A stretch of 64,000 nt of DNA, taken from Gammaproteobacteria bacterium (GTDB lineage: Bacteria > Pseudomonadota > Gammaproteobacteria > Pseudomonadales > Azotimanducaceae). The translations under genes were made by a program, and so were the position numbers. Location of the stretch: assembly GCA_002690865.1 (NCBI GenBank), contig NZGG01000032.1:1-64000 (forward strand), given 5' to 3'. This document shows positions 11,118-18,619 of the stretch, in pieces. Within the stretch, counting starts at the first letter, position 1. Every line of letters starts with the position of its first letter. A model generated the notes under the pieces. That model was given only the letters and a program-made list of their open reading frames with translations. It ran no database searches and was not told where the DNA came from.

Positions 11118-12005
11118 TCATTCGTTAACGACTCCATGAGGCACGTGTCCAGCGGGTACGACATTGCTCGCGGACTCACAATGTCTCGCCTGGTCATCAA
11201 AGAAGACATCAGCACCATAAGCCTTTAAAAATTCTGTCTTATCCATACCCCCCAGAAATAGGGACTCATCAATACGAATATTCCATGCTCTTAAGGTCTT
11301 TACAACGCGCTCGTGAGTTGGCGCCGAACGCGCCGTTACTAAGGCAGTACGAATTGGACTCACATTTTCCGATAGTTCAGTTTGTAATCGCTGTAATTCA
11401 GCCAAAAAGGGCTTAAAAGGACCGCCAGTTAATGGCTCGTCCGCTGCTTCGCGCTCACTCATCGTAAACGCTTCCAATCCTTTCTCCTGAAAAACACGCT
11501 CGGCTTCGTCGGAAAACAACACCGCGTCTCCATCAAAAGCAAAGTGCAAGGTTTCAGAAGAAGAGATTTTTTCTGGGCCCGGAAGAATACTCGCCGCCGC
11601 CATACCATTATCCAAAGCCTCTTTGACATCACTACTATTGGTTGATAAGAAAAGTTGACAGCGGAAAGGGCTCATGTATCGGAATGGTGATGCGCCTCCA
11701 GTAAACGCTGCTCTCACGATCGGTAGCTTATGATGCTCTATCGACTTGAATACTCGCAGGCCAGTGTCTGCCGTATTGCGCGATAGTAGAATTACCTCCA
11801 CTCTGTCCTTCTGATTTAGCGCGCGATTTAAATAAAGTAATTTTCTAGCAAGAGGAAATGCTACACCATGATTCAACGGCACATCTTCATTAGCCCGTTG
11901 GTACTCTGAATATGCGCTCAAACCGGATTCGCGAAAAATTTGATCACTTTCTTTAAGATCAAATAAAGCACTACTAGAGATGCCAATGACAAGTTTCGCC
12001 TGCAT
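11118..12005 (-). CDS. cytosolic 5'-nucleotidase (NT5C1-like family)
   Basis: The 295-residue protein belongs to the family that includes eukaryotic cytosolic 5'-nucleotidase 1 and its bacterial relatives. Recognisable blocks are LVIGISSSALFDLKESD, the VILLSRNTADTGLRVFKSI segment, AAFTGGASPFRYM, and FAFDGDAVLFSDEAE, which holds the HAD-type Asp pair (DGDAVLF). The C-terminal VTARSAPTHERVVKTLRAWNIRIDESLFLGGMDKTEFLKAYGADVFFDD is strongly family-like. It should release nucleosides from nucleoside monophosphates in the cytoplasm. It stands alone, divergent from the VWA gene. Confidence 0.85.
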   Translation of the reverse strand: MQAKLVIGISSSALFDLKESDQIFRESGLSAYSEYQRANEDVPLNHGVAFPLARKLLYLNRALNQKDRVEVILLSRNTADTGLRVFKSIEHHKLPIVRAAFTGGASPFRYMSPFRCQLFLSTNSSDVKEALDNGMAAASILPGPEKISSSETLHFAFDGDAVLFSDEAERVFQEKGLEAFTMSEREAADEPLTGGPFKPFLAELQRLQTELSENVSPIRTALVTARSAPTHERVVKTLRAWNIRIDESLFLGGMDKTEFLKAYGADVFFDDQARHCESASNVVPAGHVPHGVVNE

Positions 12006-12079
12006 AGGTAAGATTCACGCTTAATATGTTAGAGATTTTGCATCTTTGCTAAGAGTAAAGCCATCGATAATATGGGACA

Positions 12080-12775
12080 CTGATTATTAACAAACAGCCA
12101 CCTCTCGGTTCGAATAGTGATGTCGACAAGTTTCTCAGTAAACTAGCCACTACACCACTTCCAATATCGGCATCGGATAAGAGTAAATTAGTTTTTGCTA
12201 TGGATGCGACAGCGAGTCGAGAACCAACATGGAAGCAAGCCTGCCAGCTACAAGCAGAGATGTTTAACATAACAGACTGTCTTGGCGGTCTTTCTATTCA
12301 ACTCTGTTATTATCGGGGGCTAACGGAGTTCAAGATCCTTCAATGGTGTGATAATCGGTCCAAGCTTTTGAAAATGATGTCACAAGTTCATTGCCTTGGC
12401 GGTCATACCCAGATACACAAGGTTTTAAGACATGCTCTCGCCCAGCCGGATATTGAAGCGGTAGTTTTCGTTGGCGATGCGATAGAAGAAAACCCTGATG
12501 TTCTATGCCAACTCTCAGGGAAACTTGCTCTTTTGAATATACCGCTTTTTATCTTCCACGAGGGTTTCGACCCATATGTCCAAAGTATTTTTAAGCAAAT
12601 GGCACAGCTATCAAGAGGCGCCTATGCCCCCTTCGATCTAAATAGTGCCACTGAGCTCAAACAGCTTCTATCAGCTGTGGCAGTTTTTGTTGCTGGCGGA
12701 CAGAAAGCACTAAAGGCGTTCAGCAAGGATGCAGATAAAATAGTATCCAATCTCACGAGACAGTTGAAAAAATAG
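12080..12775 (+). CDS. VWA-like domain protein, non-canonical start inferred
   Basis: The protein contains KLVFAMDATASREPTW, VQCLGG-like VHCLGGHTQIHKVL and VFVGDAIEENPD, in the style of a von Willebrand A fold with a degenerate metal site. It resembles a family I know mainly from Alphaproteobacteria, where a DnaJ-domain gene is also adjacent. The first ATG (12200) would cut the fold after its first strand. In-frame sequence upstream encodes PPLGSNSDVDKFLSKLATTPLP, which matches the conserved family N-terminus, and the frame is closed by TAA at 12068. Only CTG (12080) or ATT (12083 or 12086) can serve as the start; GGGA at 12074 could be the ribosome site. Function is unknown. Confidence 0.8.
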   Translation: MIINKQPPLGSNSDVDKFLSKLATTPLPISASDKSKLVFAMDATASREPTWKQACQLQAEMFNITDCLGGLSIQLCYYRGLTEFKILQWCDNRSKLLKMMSQVHCLGGHTQIHKVLRHALAQPDIEAVVFVGDAIEENPDVLCQLSGKLALLNIPLFIFHEGFDPYVQSIFKQMAQLSRGAYAPFDLNSATELKQLLSAVAVFVAGGQKALKAFSKDADKIVSNLTRQLKK

Positions 12776-13522
12776 ATGCTAACTCGTCTTATCATTCTAT
12801 TTTTTTTGGCTTTCGCAACTTTCATATTGATGAGAATAATACTAAGAAAGTCAAAACTGTCAGTTAAAGAATTTTTTCGTATATATTTCGTAGTCCTCTT
12901 TGGTGTAGTTTTAATCTTCCTCGCGGTAACTGGTTTCTTCAATCCGCTCTTCGGTCTATTCGCATTTCTAATTCCTTTTTTAATGCGGATTATCAGTTGG
13001 GTACCGCGTGGATTTCAGCTGTTCTCACTATTCAATAAAGCTCGCAACTTCAGATCGACCTCGTCTTCAAATAACCGTCATACTTCAGAGATCAATACAA
13101 AGTATTTGCATATGATTTTGTTTCATGAAAACGGAAAGATGAATGGTGATGTGCTTGAAGGTAAATATATAAATGCGAAATTAAACGATCTCAGCTTAGA
13201 TCAGATGCTTGAGCTCCAAAAGGAATGCTCTAAGGACCCAGATAGCCTCAGTCTGCTCGAGGCATTTCTCGATCGAGAATACGCGAATTGGCGCGACAAA
13301 ATAGAAAGTAATTCCGATACAAGTATCATAACCAGTAGTTTTATGAACGAACGCCAGGCGGAAGAAATACTTGGGCTGACCAAAGAAGCTACTCGCGAGC
13401 AAATAATTCAGGCCCATCGTAAATTGATGCAAAAACTACATCCCGATAGGGGAGGATCCACTTTTCTTGCAGCTAAAGTAAATGAAGCGAAATCTGTTCT
13501 CCTCAGAAAAATAATTAAATGA
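12776..13522 (+). CDS. membrane-anchored DnaJ-domain protein
   Basis: The 248 residues start with two to three hydrophobic helices (about 4-20, 38-58 and 60-72), followed by a linker, a middle helical region and a C-terminal J domain. The J domain keeps its HPD motif (KLHPDRGGS, His222) with the preceding AEEILGLTKEATREQIIQAHRKL, so it should stimulate a DnaK-type ATPase at the inner membrane. The layout resembles TIM14/DjlC-type membrane J proteins. The ATG follows the VWA stop directly, and the stop overlaps the HAD start by four bases, so the three genes form one operon. Confidence 0.85.
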   Translation: MLTRLIILFFLAFATFILMRIILRKSKLSVKEFFRIYFVVLFGVVLIFLAVTGFFNPLFGLFAFLIPFLMRIISWVPRGFQLFSLFNKARNFRSTSSSNNRHTSEINTKYLHMILFHENGKMNGDVLEGKYINAKLNDLSLDQMLELQKECSKDPDSLSLLEAFLDREYANWRDKIESNSDTSIITSSFMNERQAEEILGLTKEATREQIIQAHRKLMQKLHPDRGGSTFLAAKVNEAKSVLLRKIIK

Positions 13523-14208
13523 TTAAAAAAAAATATTGTGAATCTACGAGCCTTAAATGTGAGGGATTAGTATTCGATCTGGATGGCACACTACTTAATA
13601 CTTTGAAAGGTCATGCCCAGTCTTTTAACCGGGCCCTTGAAACATTAAAAATGCCGCGACACCCAATTGATTCCTATCGATATTTCATCGGTAACGGAGC
13701 ACAAATGTGCGCTCGTCGAAGTCTACCTTCAGACTCCCACCACTTAATCGAAGAGTGTGTCAACCTTTTTAAAGATGACTACGCATGTTCTTGGTACGAA
13801 ACGACAGTTCCTTATTTGGGTATCCAAGAGCTGCTTAAAGAATGTTCGGAGCTCAATATAAAATTTTCAGTATTATCAAATAAGGATGATATTTTTACTC
13901 AAGAAATGATCACTAAAAGTTTCCCTAATATAAACTTTGATTATGTTGCTGGTTTTGGACACAGAGAAATTGTAGAACACAAACCTCATCCCTCAGGGCC
14001 AAAACTTATCGCAAACGAACTCGATATCGATATAAACAAATTGGCGATGGTAGGAGATACACCCACTGATATAGAGACAGCGAGGGAAAACTGTATGACC
14101 GCTATTGGAGTGAGTTGGGGTTTCCGAAGTAGAACAGAATTATATGAGGCTGGGGCTTTAGCAGTTGTAAACTCTCCCGAGGAACTATTGAGCCTTATTA
14201 AGTGTTAG
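13519..14208 (+). CDS. HAD-family phosphatase, phosphoglycolate phosphatase-like
   Basis: A class I HAD hydrolase of 229 residues. Motif I is VFDLDGTLLNT (Asp20 nucleophile, Asp22), motif II is FSVLSNKDD, motif III is the Lys in VEHKPHPSGP, and motif IV is AMVGDTPTDIETA. The helical cap domain follows motif I, as in phosphoglycolate phosphatase Gph. Exact substrate cannot be read from sequence; 2-phosphoglycolate is the best guess. It is the third gene of the VWA-DnaJ-HAD operon; the metA leader begins just after it. Confidence 0.85.
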   Translation: MIKKKYCESTSLKCEGLVFDLDGTLLNTLKGHAQSFNRALETLKMPRHPIDSYRYFIGNGAQMCARRSLPSDSHHLIEECVNLFKDDYACSWYETTVPYLGIQELLKECSELNIKFSVLSNKDDIFTQEMITKSFPNINFDYVAGFGHREIVEHKPHPSGPKLIANELDIDINKLAMVGDTPTDIETARENCMTAIGVSWGFRSRTELYEAGALAVVNSPEELLSLIKC

Positions 14209-14217
14209 TGCTTCCTG

Positions 14218-14245
14218 TTGACCGCAAAGGAAAAATGACTAAACT
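14218..14245 (+). promoter_or_regulatory. candidate promoter of the metA riboswitch transcript
   Basis: TTGACC (14218-14223) and TAAACT (14240-14245) are separated by 16 bases. Transcription would start near 14252, immediately before the first helix of the SAM-II aptamer at 14254. The coincidence with the aptamer start supports it, although the -10 element matches consensus at only four of six positions. Confidence 0.5.
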
Positions 14246-14250
14246 AACGC

Positions 14251-14306
14251 GGGAGCGCTGATTTGAGATTCGGCTTGCGGGCGCTATAGAAATGCCGCTA
14301 AAGAAA
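14251..14306 (+). ncRNA. SAM-II riboswitch upstream of metA
   Basis: The segment follows the SAM-II (metA motif) consensus closely. Helix P1 is AGCGC (14254-14258) with GCGCT (14281-14285). The conserved loop start GCGCTGATTT is exact. The pseudoknot is supported by CGGC (14271-14274) with GCCG (14294-14297). The conserved 3' segment appears as AAATGCCGCTAAAGA, matching the consensus ATAAATGnnGCTAAAnA. It lies about 80 bases upstream of metA, the usual target. SAM-II binds S-adenosylmethionine and switches off methionine synthesis genes. The class is known mostly from Alphaproteobacteria. Confidence 0.88.
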
Positions 14307-14324
14307 TTCTGACCTACTTTAGCG
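14296..14324 (+). promoter_or_regulatory. antiterminator helix of the metA leader
   Basis: CGCTAAAG (14296-14303) is perfectly complementary to CTTTAGCG (14317-14324). The left arm is part of the SAM-II pseudoknot region and the right arm is part of the downstream terminator hairpin, so this 8-bp helix is mutually exclusive with both. It gives a simple switch: without SAM the antiterminator forms and metA is transcribed; with SAM the left arm is held in the aptamer and the terminator forms. Confidence 0.7.
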
Positions 14325-14346
14325 CAAGCTCAGTAGGTTTTTTTTT
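14312..14346 (+). terminator. intrinsic terminator (attenuator) in the metA leader
   Basis: ACCTACT (14312-14318) pairs with AGTAGGT (14332-14338). Within the loop AGC-GCAA-GCT (14321-14330) forms a second small stem closed by a GCAA tetraloop. Nine T residues follow (14338-14346). This is a textbook rho-independent terminator placed between the SAM-II aptamer and metA, so it acts as the expression platform of the riboswitch. Confidence 0.9.
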
Positions 14347-14384
14347 ATACGAATGTTGTTGACAATATAGGGGGATTTAAAGCG

Positions 14385-15335
14385 ATGCCAATTAACATTC
14401 CGGACGGTTTGCCTGCAATTGATGTATTACAGCGAGAAAATATTTTTTGTATTACACGCAGTGCCGCAGAACATCAGGACATTAGGCCTTTAAGAATATT
14501 GCTGCTCAATCTGATGCCAAAAAAAATAGAGACGGAAATTCACCTCCTGAGAATGCTTTCAAATACGCCACTACAGGTAGATATCGAGCTAATGCGTATT
14601 AGTGATCGGCCGTCAAAAAACACTCCAATCGAACATATGGAAGCATTTTATAAGGACTTTAATGCCATTCGGGAAGAAAAATATGACGGAATGATAATTA
14701 CCGGCGCGCCCCTCGGCCAAGTAGAACTTAAAGAGGTAAGTTTCTGGAACGCGATGAAAGAAATAATCGATTGGACAACCACAAATGTTACCTCAACAAT
14801 GTTCTTATGCTGGGCAGTTCAAGCTGCGATGCAGCACATTTACGAAGTACCTAAGTATCTTTTACCGAAAAAGATCTCAGGCGTTTACTCGCATAAACTT
14901 ATTCGAAGATTGTCACCTATAGTTCGAGGCTTTGATGATGTTTTTGATGCACCCCATTCCCGCTACGCAGAGGTTCGAAGAGAACATATTCTTGCAACAA
15001 AAAACCTCGTAATTATTGCAGATTCGGACCGCGCAGGTCCTTACATCATCGCCAGCAAAGACGGACGTCAACTCTTCGTCACGGGACATTCAGAGTATGA
15101 ACCCAGTTGTCTTTTAGACGAATATCAAAGGGATATAGCCGCTGGAATCAACCCCGATATCCCAGAAAATTATTTTCCTAATAATGACCCCCGTGAAACA
15201 CCCATCGTTACTTGGAAAAGCCACGGCAACTTATTATTCTCCAACTGGCTAAACTACTACGTGTACCAGCTCACTCCTTTTAAAAATCAGGAAATTGGAC
15301 AAAGAATAAGAGAGGTGCCTGTTAAACTAAGTTGA
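14385..15335 (+). CDS. metA: homoserine O-succinyltransferase
   Basis: MetA acylates homoserine in the first committed step of methionine synthesis. The 316 residues include the catalytic Cys142 (MFLCWAVQAAMQHIY), the active-site His235 (VTGHSEYEP) and a Glu in the same block. Residue 111 is Gly in TGAPLGQVE; in this family Gly111 goes with succinyl-CoA and Glu111 with acetyl-CoA, so succinyltransferase is the better name. The ATG is preceded by AGGGGGA at ten bases. Expression is controlled by the SAM-II/terminator leader. Its 3' end overlaps the convergent SDR gene by nine bases. Confidence 0.95.
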   Translation: MPINIPDGLPAIDVLQRENIFCITRSAAEHQDIRPLRILLLNLMPKKIETEIHLLRMLSNTPLQVDIELMRISDRPSKNTPIEHMEAFYKDFNAIREEKYDGMIITGAPLGQVELKEVSFWNAMKEIIDWTTTNVTSTMFLCWAVQAAMQHIYEVPKYLLPKKISGVYSHKLIRRLSPIVRGFDDVFDAPHSRYAEVRREHILATKNLVIIADSDRAGPYIIASKDGRQLFVTGHSEYEPSCLLDEYQRDIAAGINPDIPENYFPNNDPRETPIVTWKSHGNLLFSNWLNYYVYQLTPFKNQEIGQRIREVPVKLS

Positions 15336-16148
15336 ACCAATTAACTGTACTGGCTGAAGCGAAAATTCAGCCAGAATTTCTGCAGCGTAGGTTATTCGAC
15401 CAGTCATTTCTTGTGCATTTCCATGTACTAATCGTAACGAAGCCTCCGCTATATGCTCTATAGGCGTCACATTATTCTCGTTTTTTTCATTAATTAGCTT
15501 ATGGAACTTCACTCCAGGCGTGGCCACAAGCCCAGGAGATATAGCATTTACTCCGATGTTTTCGCTATAAAGATCTGATGCTAACCCGGTGGTAAATCTC
15601 TCTAATGTCGCCTTACACATTCCATAGACAGTACTACTGCCTGAACCTGAATCCACCTGTGGATGCAAAGCAGCATGTGAAGAAATGTTCAAAATTCGCC
15701 CTGATTGAGACTCAATCATCGCGGGAAGTACTAGCTGACAAAGATGGAATGCACCATATACCTGAACATTCATCATTAGTTCGAAATGCTTTTGTGTAAA
15801 TTCTCGTACTGGTGCGAAGTACGTTACCGCGGCATTATTTACTAAAATATCTACAGAACCATACACTGAATAAGCTTGCTGAATTAGGTTTTTTCTATCT
15901 TCTGCACTAGATAAATCAGCTTTTACCCCATAGGCCTGGCCACCCGCATTATTAATCCAGTCAACAACAGAATTGATACTTCCTGGCAGAAAATGATCGC
16001 CTTCGCGAACTGTCCTTGCGGAAACCACAATGCTTGCACCCTCTTGTGCATACCGATAGGCAATTGCTGCACCAATACCCCTGCTGGCACCAGTTACAAC
16101 AGCAACTTTCCCTGCCAGCAAGCCATCTTTTTTTACTAATGTACCCAT
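15327..16148 (-). CDS. SDR family NAD(P)-dependent oxidoreductase
   Basis: A classical short-chain dehydrogenase of 273 residues. The cofactor motif TGASRGIG (19-26), the structural NNAA motif (DILVNNAAVTYF), the catalytic Ser in ILNISSHAA and the catalytic YGMCK (Tyr and Lys) are all present. The Arg in VSARTVREG after the second strand suggests NADP preference, though this is only a tendency. The substrate is not identifiable. The gene precedes nothing related; the transporter upstream runs in the same direction with a 21-base gap, so they may share a transcript. Confidence 0.88.
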   Translation of the reverse strand: MGTLVKKDGLLAGKVAVVTGASRGIGAAIAYRYAQEGASIVVSARTVREGDHFLPGSINSVVDWINNAGGQAYGVKADLSSAEDRKNLIQQAYSVYGSVDILVNNAAVTYFAPVREFTQKHFELMMNVQVYGAFHLCQLVLPAMIESQSGRILNISSHAALHPQVDSGSGSSTVYGMCKATLERFTTGLASDLYSENIGVNAISPGLVATPGVKFHKLINEKNENNVTPIEHIAEASLRLVHGNAQEMTGRITYAAEILAEFSLQPVQLIGST

Positions 16149-16169
16149 TCAGATATTCTCCTAAAGATA

Positions 16170-17393
16170 TTAATCTTGATTAGTATTTATTTTTTTTGTC
16201 AGCGGGAAAACCAATAATAACCAAAAAAAAGTTACCGCAAACCCAGCCATCAGGTAATAGTTACTCATTACAAGCCCTGTTTTATGTATTATTGCTATCA
16301 GTAAGGACGATCCTCCCTTAGCAGTTCGATAACAAAAGACATCAATTATTTGTTTAGCCCGATAGCGAGCGTCAAACTCCATCGGAACATATAACAGCTC
16401 TTTCGCAGCACGGAAAATTGAATAGTCAAAAGCTTTAAACAACAGTAAGGCCATACCGACTGTAAAAATGTTAGGTTCGGCGATTGCTATGCCTATCGCC
16501 ACAATATGTGCTAAAGGAAGAAGCAGATGCACTAAACGAAGAGTAAGAAAACTAAGCAGTAAGGGAGCACCTATAAACTGAAAAATAAGACTCACAAGGT
16601 TCACATTTCCCCAAAAATTACCTTGAAAAGAAGTCTCAGAATTAGTCTGATCCAGATACTCTGATGTCACCAGCATTTGAAATTTAAAATCGAGCAATAC
16701 TGCTATCGTTTGAGTAGCAAGCACAATGATTAGCAAACTAGATAAAGTGTTGCTTTGCTTAAATAGTTTCCATCCCATATGGGGCGATTTATATTCCTCT
16801 TCGACTATTAGAGGATGCGGCTCGCCATGCATTCGAAAAGTTAGATTTGATACAAACGTAGCCGGAATTAAGAGTAGTGCCGCCGCAAATAGCATTGTTT
16901 CAGCACCGAGAGACTCGGCTGAGACCGCCACTAATTTAGCTCCCAGCACTCCTCCAAGACCCGCAATACCGGTGATTGGTCCATTAAGCTTTTTCGCAGT
17001 GCGCGGGGACAAGGAAGAATTAATGTAACTCCAGTACTGTTCAATTAACAAAACAATATATAGCTCTTTTGTGAGAAATAATATTGGGGTTACGATTTTG
17101 CTGCCGCTTAATAACGCTAAATAACAAACAAAGATTAGCATCCCAGAACCAAGAGAGGTCGCTAGTAATGTTCTCCTTGGACCCAAATGCCCCAACATCC
17201 AGCCGTAAAGTGCAACACCACCAAAAACCACTAGAGGCATTGCCGCCATCACCAAAGGTAAATTTTCTGCACCATAAGCATTTTTAAAGAGCACAGTTGC
17301 GGGGGAACGAACAAATTCATAGCCGGCTAGCGTAAAAAATGCAGCACACGCCATTAACAAACCGACCTGATATTCTTTAGGCAATTTTAACAT
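16170..17393 (-). CDS. MFS-type transporter related to Npt/ATP:ADP translocases
   Basis: The 407-residue integral membrane protein has 10-12 predicted hydrophobic helices. Its sequence layout, including FLTKELYIVLLIEQYWSYINSSL, GPITGIAGLGGVLGAKL and the AAKELLYVPMEFDARYRAKQIIDVFCYRTAKGGSSLL segment, resembles the ATP/ADP translocase-like (Npt1/Npt2) branch of the major facilitator fold. Such proteins are best known from intracellular bacteria and plastids, but free-living members of unknown substrate exist. The ATG at 17393 has AAAGGA six bases upstream; a start at 17429 would overlap the divergent serC region. Confidence 0.7.
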   Translation of the reverse strand: MLKLPKEYQVGLLMACAAFFTLAGYEFVRSPATVLFKNAYGAENLPLVMAAMPLVVFGGVALYGWMLGHLGPRRTLLATSLGSGMLIFVCYLALLSGSKIVTPILFLTKELYIVLLIEQYWSYINSSLSPRTAKKLNGPITGIAGLGGVLGAKLVAVSAESLGAETMLFAAALLLIPATFVSNLTFRMHGEPHPLIVEEEYKSPHMGWKLFKQSNTLSSLLIIVLATQTIAVLLDFKFQMLVTSEYLDQTNSETSFQGNFWGNVNLVSLIFQFIGAPLLLSFLTLRLVHLLLPLAHIVAIGIAIAEPNIFTVGMALLLFKAFDYSIFRAAKELLYVPMEFDARYRAKQIIDVFCYRTAKGGSSLLIAIIHKTGLVMSNYYLMAGFAVTFFWLLLVFPLTKKINTNQD

Positions 17394-17473
17394 GCTCGTT
17401 CCTTTAATTTGCCATACAAAACTTGACATATAGAGCCCAAATGCGCAAATTGCAGAGCTTTTGGCGCGAGCAA

Positions 17474-18619
17474 ATGAAACCCACTACAAAACCTGCTAAT
17501 CCGAACTTTTCTTCGGGACCCACTTCAAAACGACCCGGTTGGTCAGTTGACCAATTAGATCTAAAAATTCTAGGGCGCTCTCACAGAGCAAAGGAACCTA
17601 AAGCAAGAATCCAAAAGATCAGTGACGATAGTAGACAGTTACTTGGTATACCAGAGGATTACCTCTTAGGATTAGTTCCTGCATCGGATACTGGCGCCTT
17701 CGAAATGGCAATGTGGACTATGCTTGGTGCTCGACCTGTTGATGTGTTCTCATGGGAAAGCTTCGGTAATGGCTGGGTGAACGATATTACCAAACAGCTC
17801 AAGCTTGAGAATACCAAACTCTATAACGCGGAATACGGAAACCTCCCAAACCTTTCAATCGCCAACCCAGAACACGATATCGTTTTTACATGGAATGGGA
17901 CGACATCAGGGGTCCGAGTGCCTAATGACGAATGGATCTCCGAGCATCGCAAAGGGTTAACTCTTTGCGATGCCACCTCTGCTGCGTTTGCAATGCATCT
18001 ACCTTGGAGAAAGTTAGACGTGATCACATGGTCATGGCAAAAAGTACTTGGTGGTGAAGGTGGTCATGGAATGTTAGCTTTATCTCCTCGGGCCGTAGCA
18101 CGTCTAGAGCAGTGGCAACCAGATCGTCCACTCCCAAAAATATTTCGACTAACAAAGTCAGGCTTGGTAAATAAAGAAATTTTTTCAGGGGCAACTATAA
18201 ACACCCCTTCTCTACTCGCGGTAGAGGATCATTTGGATGCGCTTAAGTGGGCCAAGGATTTAGGCCTGGAAAAGCTGATTAAAAGAAGTTTAGATAACCT
18301 CGACGCCATAGCTAGTTGGATAAATCAATCGAGTTGGATTTCATTTCTGGCCGAAGATGAAACAATTCGATCTAGCACCTCGATATGCATGAAGATAGTG
18401 GACCCATGGTTCGCGGCTAAGACTACGGCCATGCAAAGAGACATCATAAAGCAGTTAGTCTCATTACTAGAATCTGAATCGGTGGCATACGACATAGGTG
18501 GTTATAGAGATGCCCCCCCAGGACTACGCATATGGGGTGGTGGCACGGTAGAAACGAGAGATATAAAATTACTAACCCCCTGGCTCGATTGGGGATGGCT
18601 AAAAGTAAAAAATAATTGA
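17474..18619 (+). CDS. serC: phosphoserine aminotransferase, alphaproteobacterial type
   Basis: SerC makes phosphoserine from 3-phosphohydroxypyruvate with glutamate and PLP. The 381 residues fit the longer subfamily typical of Alphaproteobacteria: N-terminal KPANPNFSSGPTSKRPGW, LLGIPEDYLLGLVPASDTGAFEMAMWTMLG, the Schiff-base lysine in TWSWQKVLGGEGGHGML, and the C-terminal GLRIWGGGTVE. I start at the ATG at 17474, which matches the family N-terminus; an in-frame ATG at 17423 adds 17 unconserved residues. No serA lies nearby; thrH at 9.1 kb can supply the next phosphatase step. The stop overlaps the tctC start. Confidence 0.93.
   Translation: MKPTTKPANPNFSSGPTSKRPGWSVDQLDLKILGRSHRAKEPKARIQKISDDSRQLLGIPEDYLLGLVPASDTGAFEMAMWTMLGARPVDVFSWESFGNGWVNDITKQLKLENTKLYNAEYGNLPNLSIANPEHDIVFTWNGTTSGVRVPNDEWISEHRKGLTLCDATSAAFAMHLPWRKLDVITWSWQKVLGGEGGHGMLALSPRAVARLEQWQPDRPLPKIFRLTKSGLVNKEIFSGATINTPSLLAVEDHLDALKWAKDLGLEKLIKRSLDNLDAIASWINQSSWISFLAEDETIRSSTSICMKIVDPWFAAKTTAMQRDIIKQLVSLLESESVAYDIGGYRDAPPGLRIWGGGTVETRDIKLLTPWLDWGWLKVKNN

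Noticed and set aside
14359-14364. TTGACA as a -35 element for metA
   Set aside because: Only 20 bases separate it from the metA ATG, so no -10 element or leader fits; the promoter at 14218-14245 upstream of the riboswitch is more sensible.
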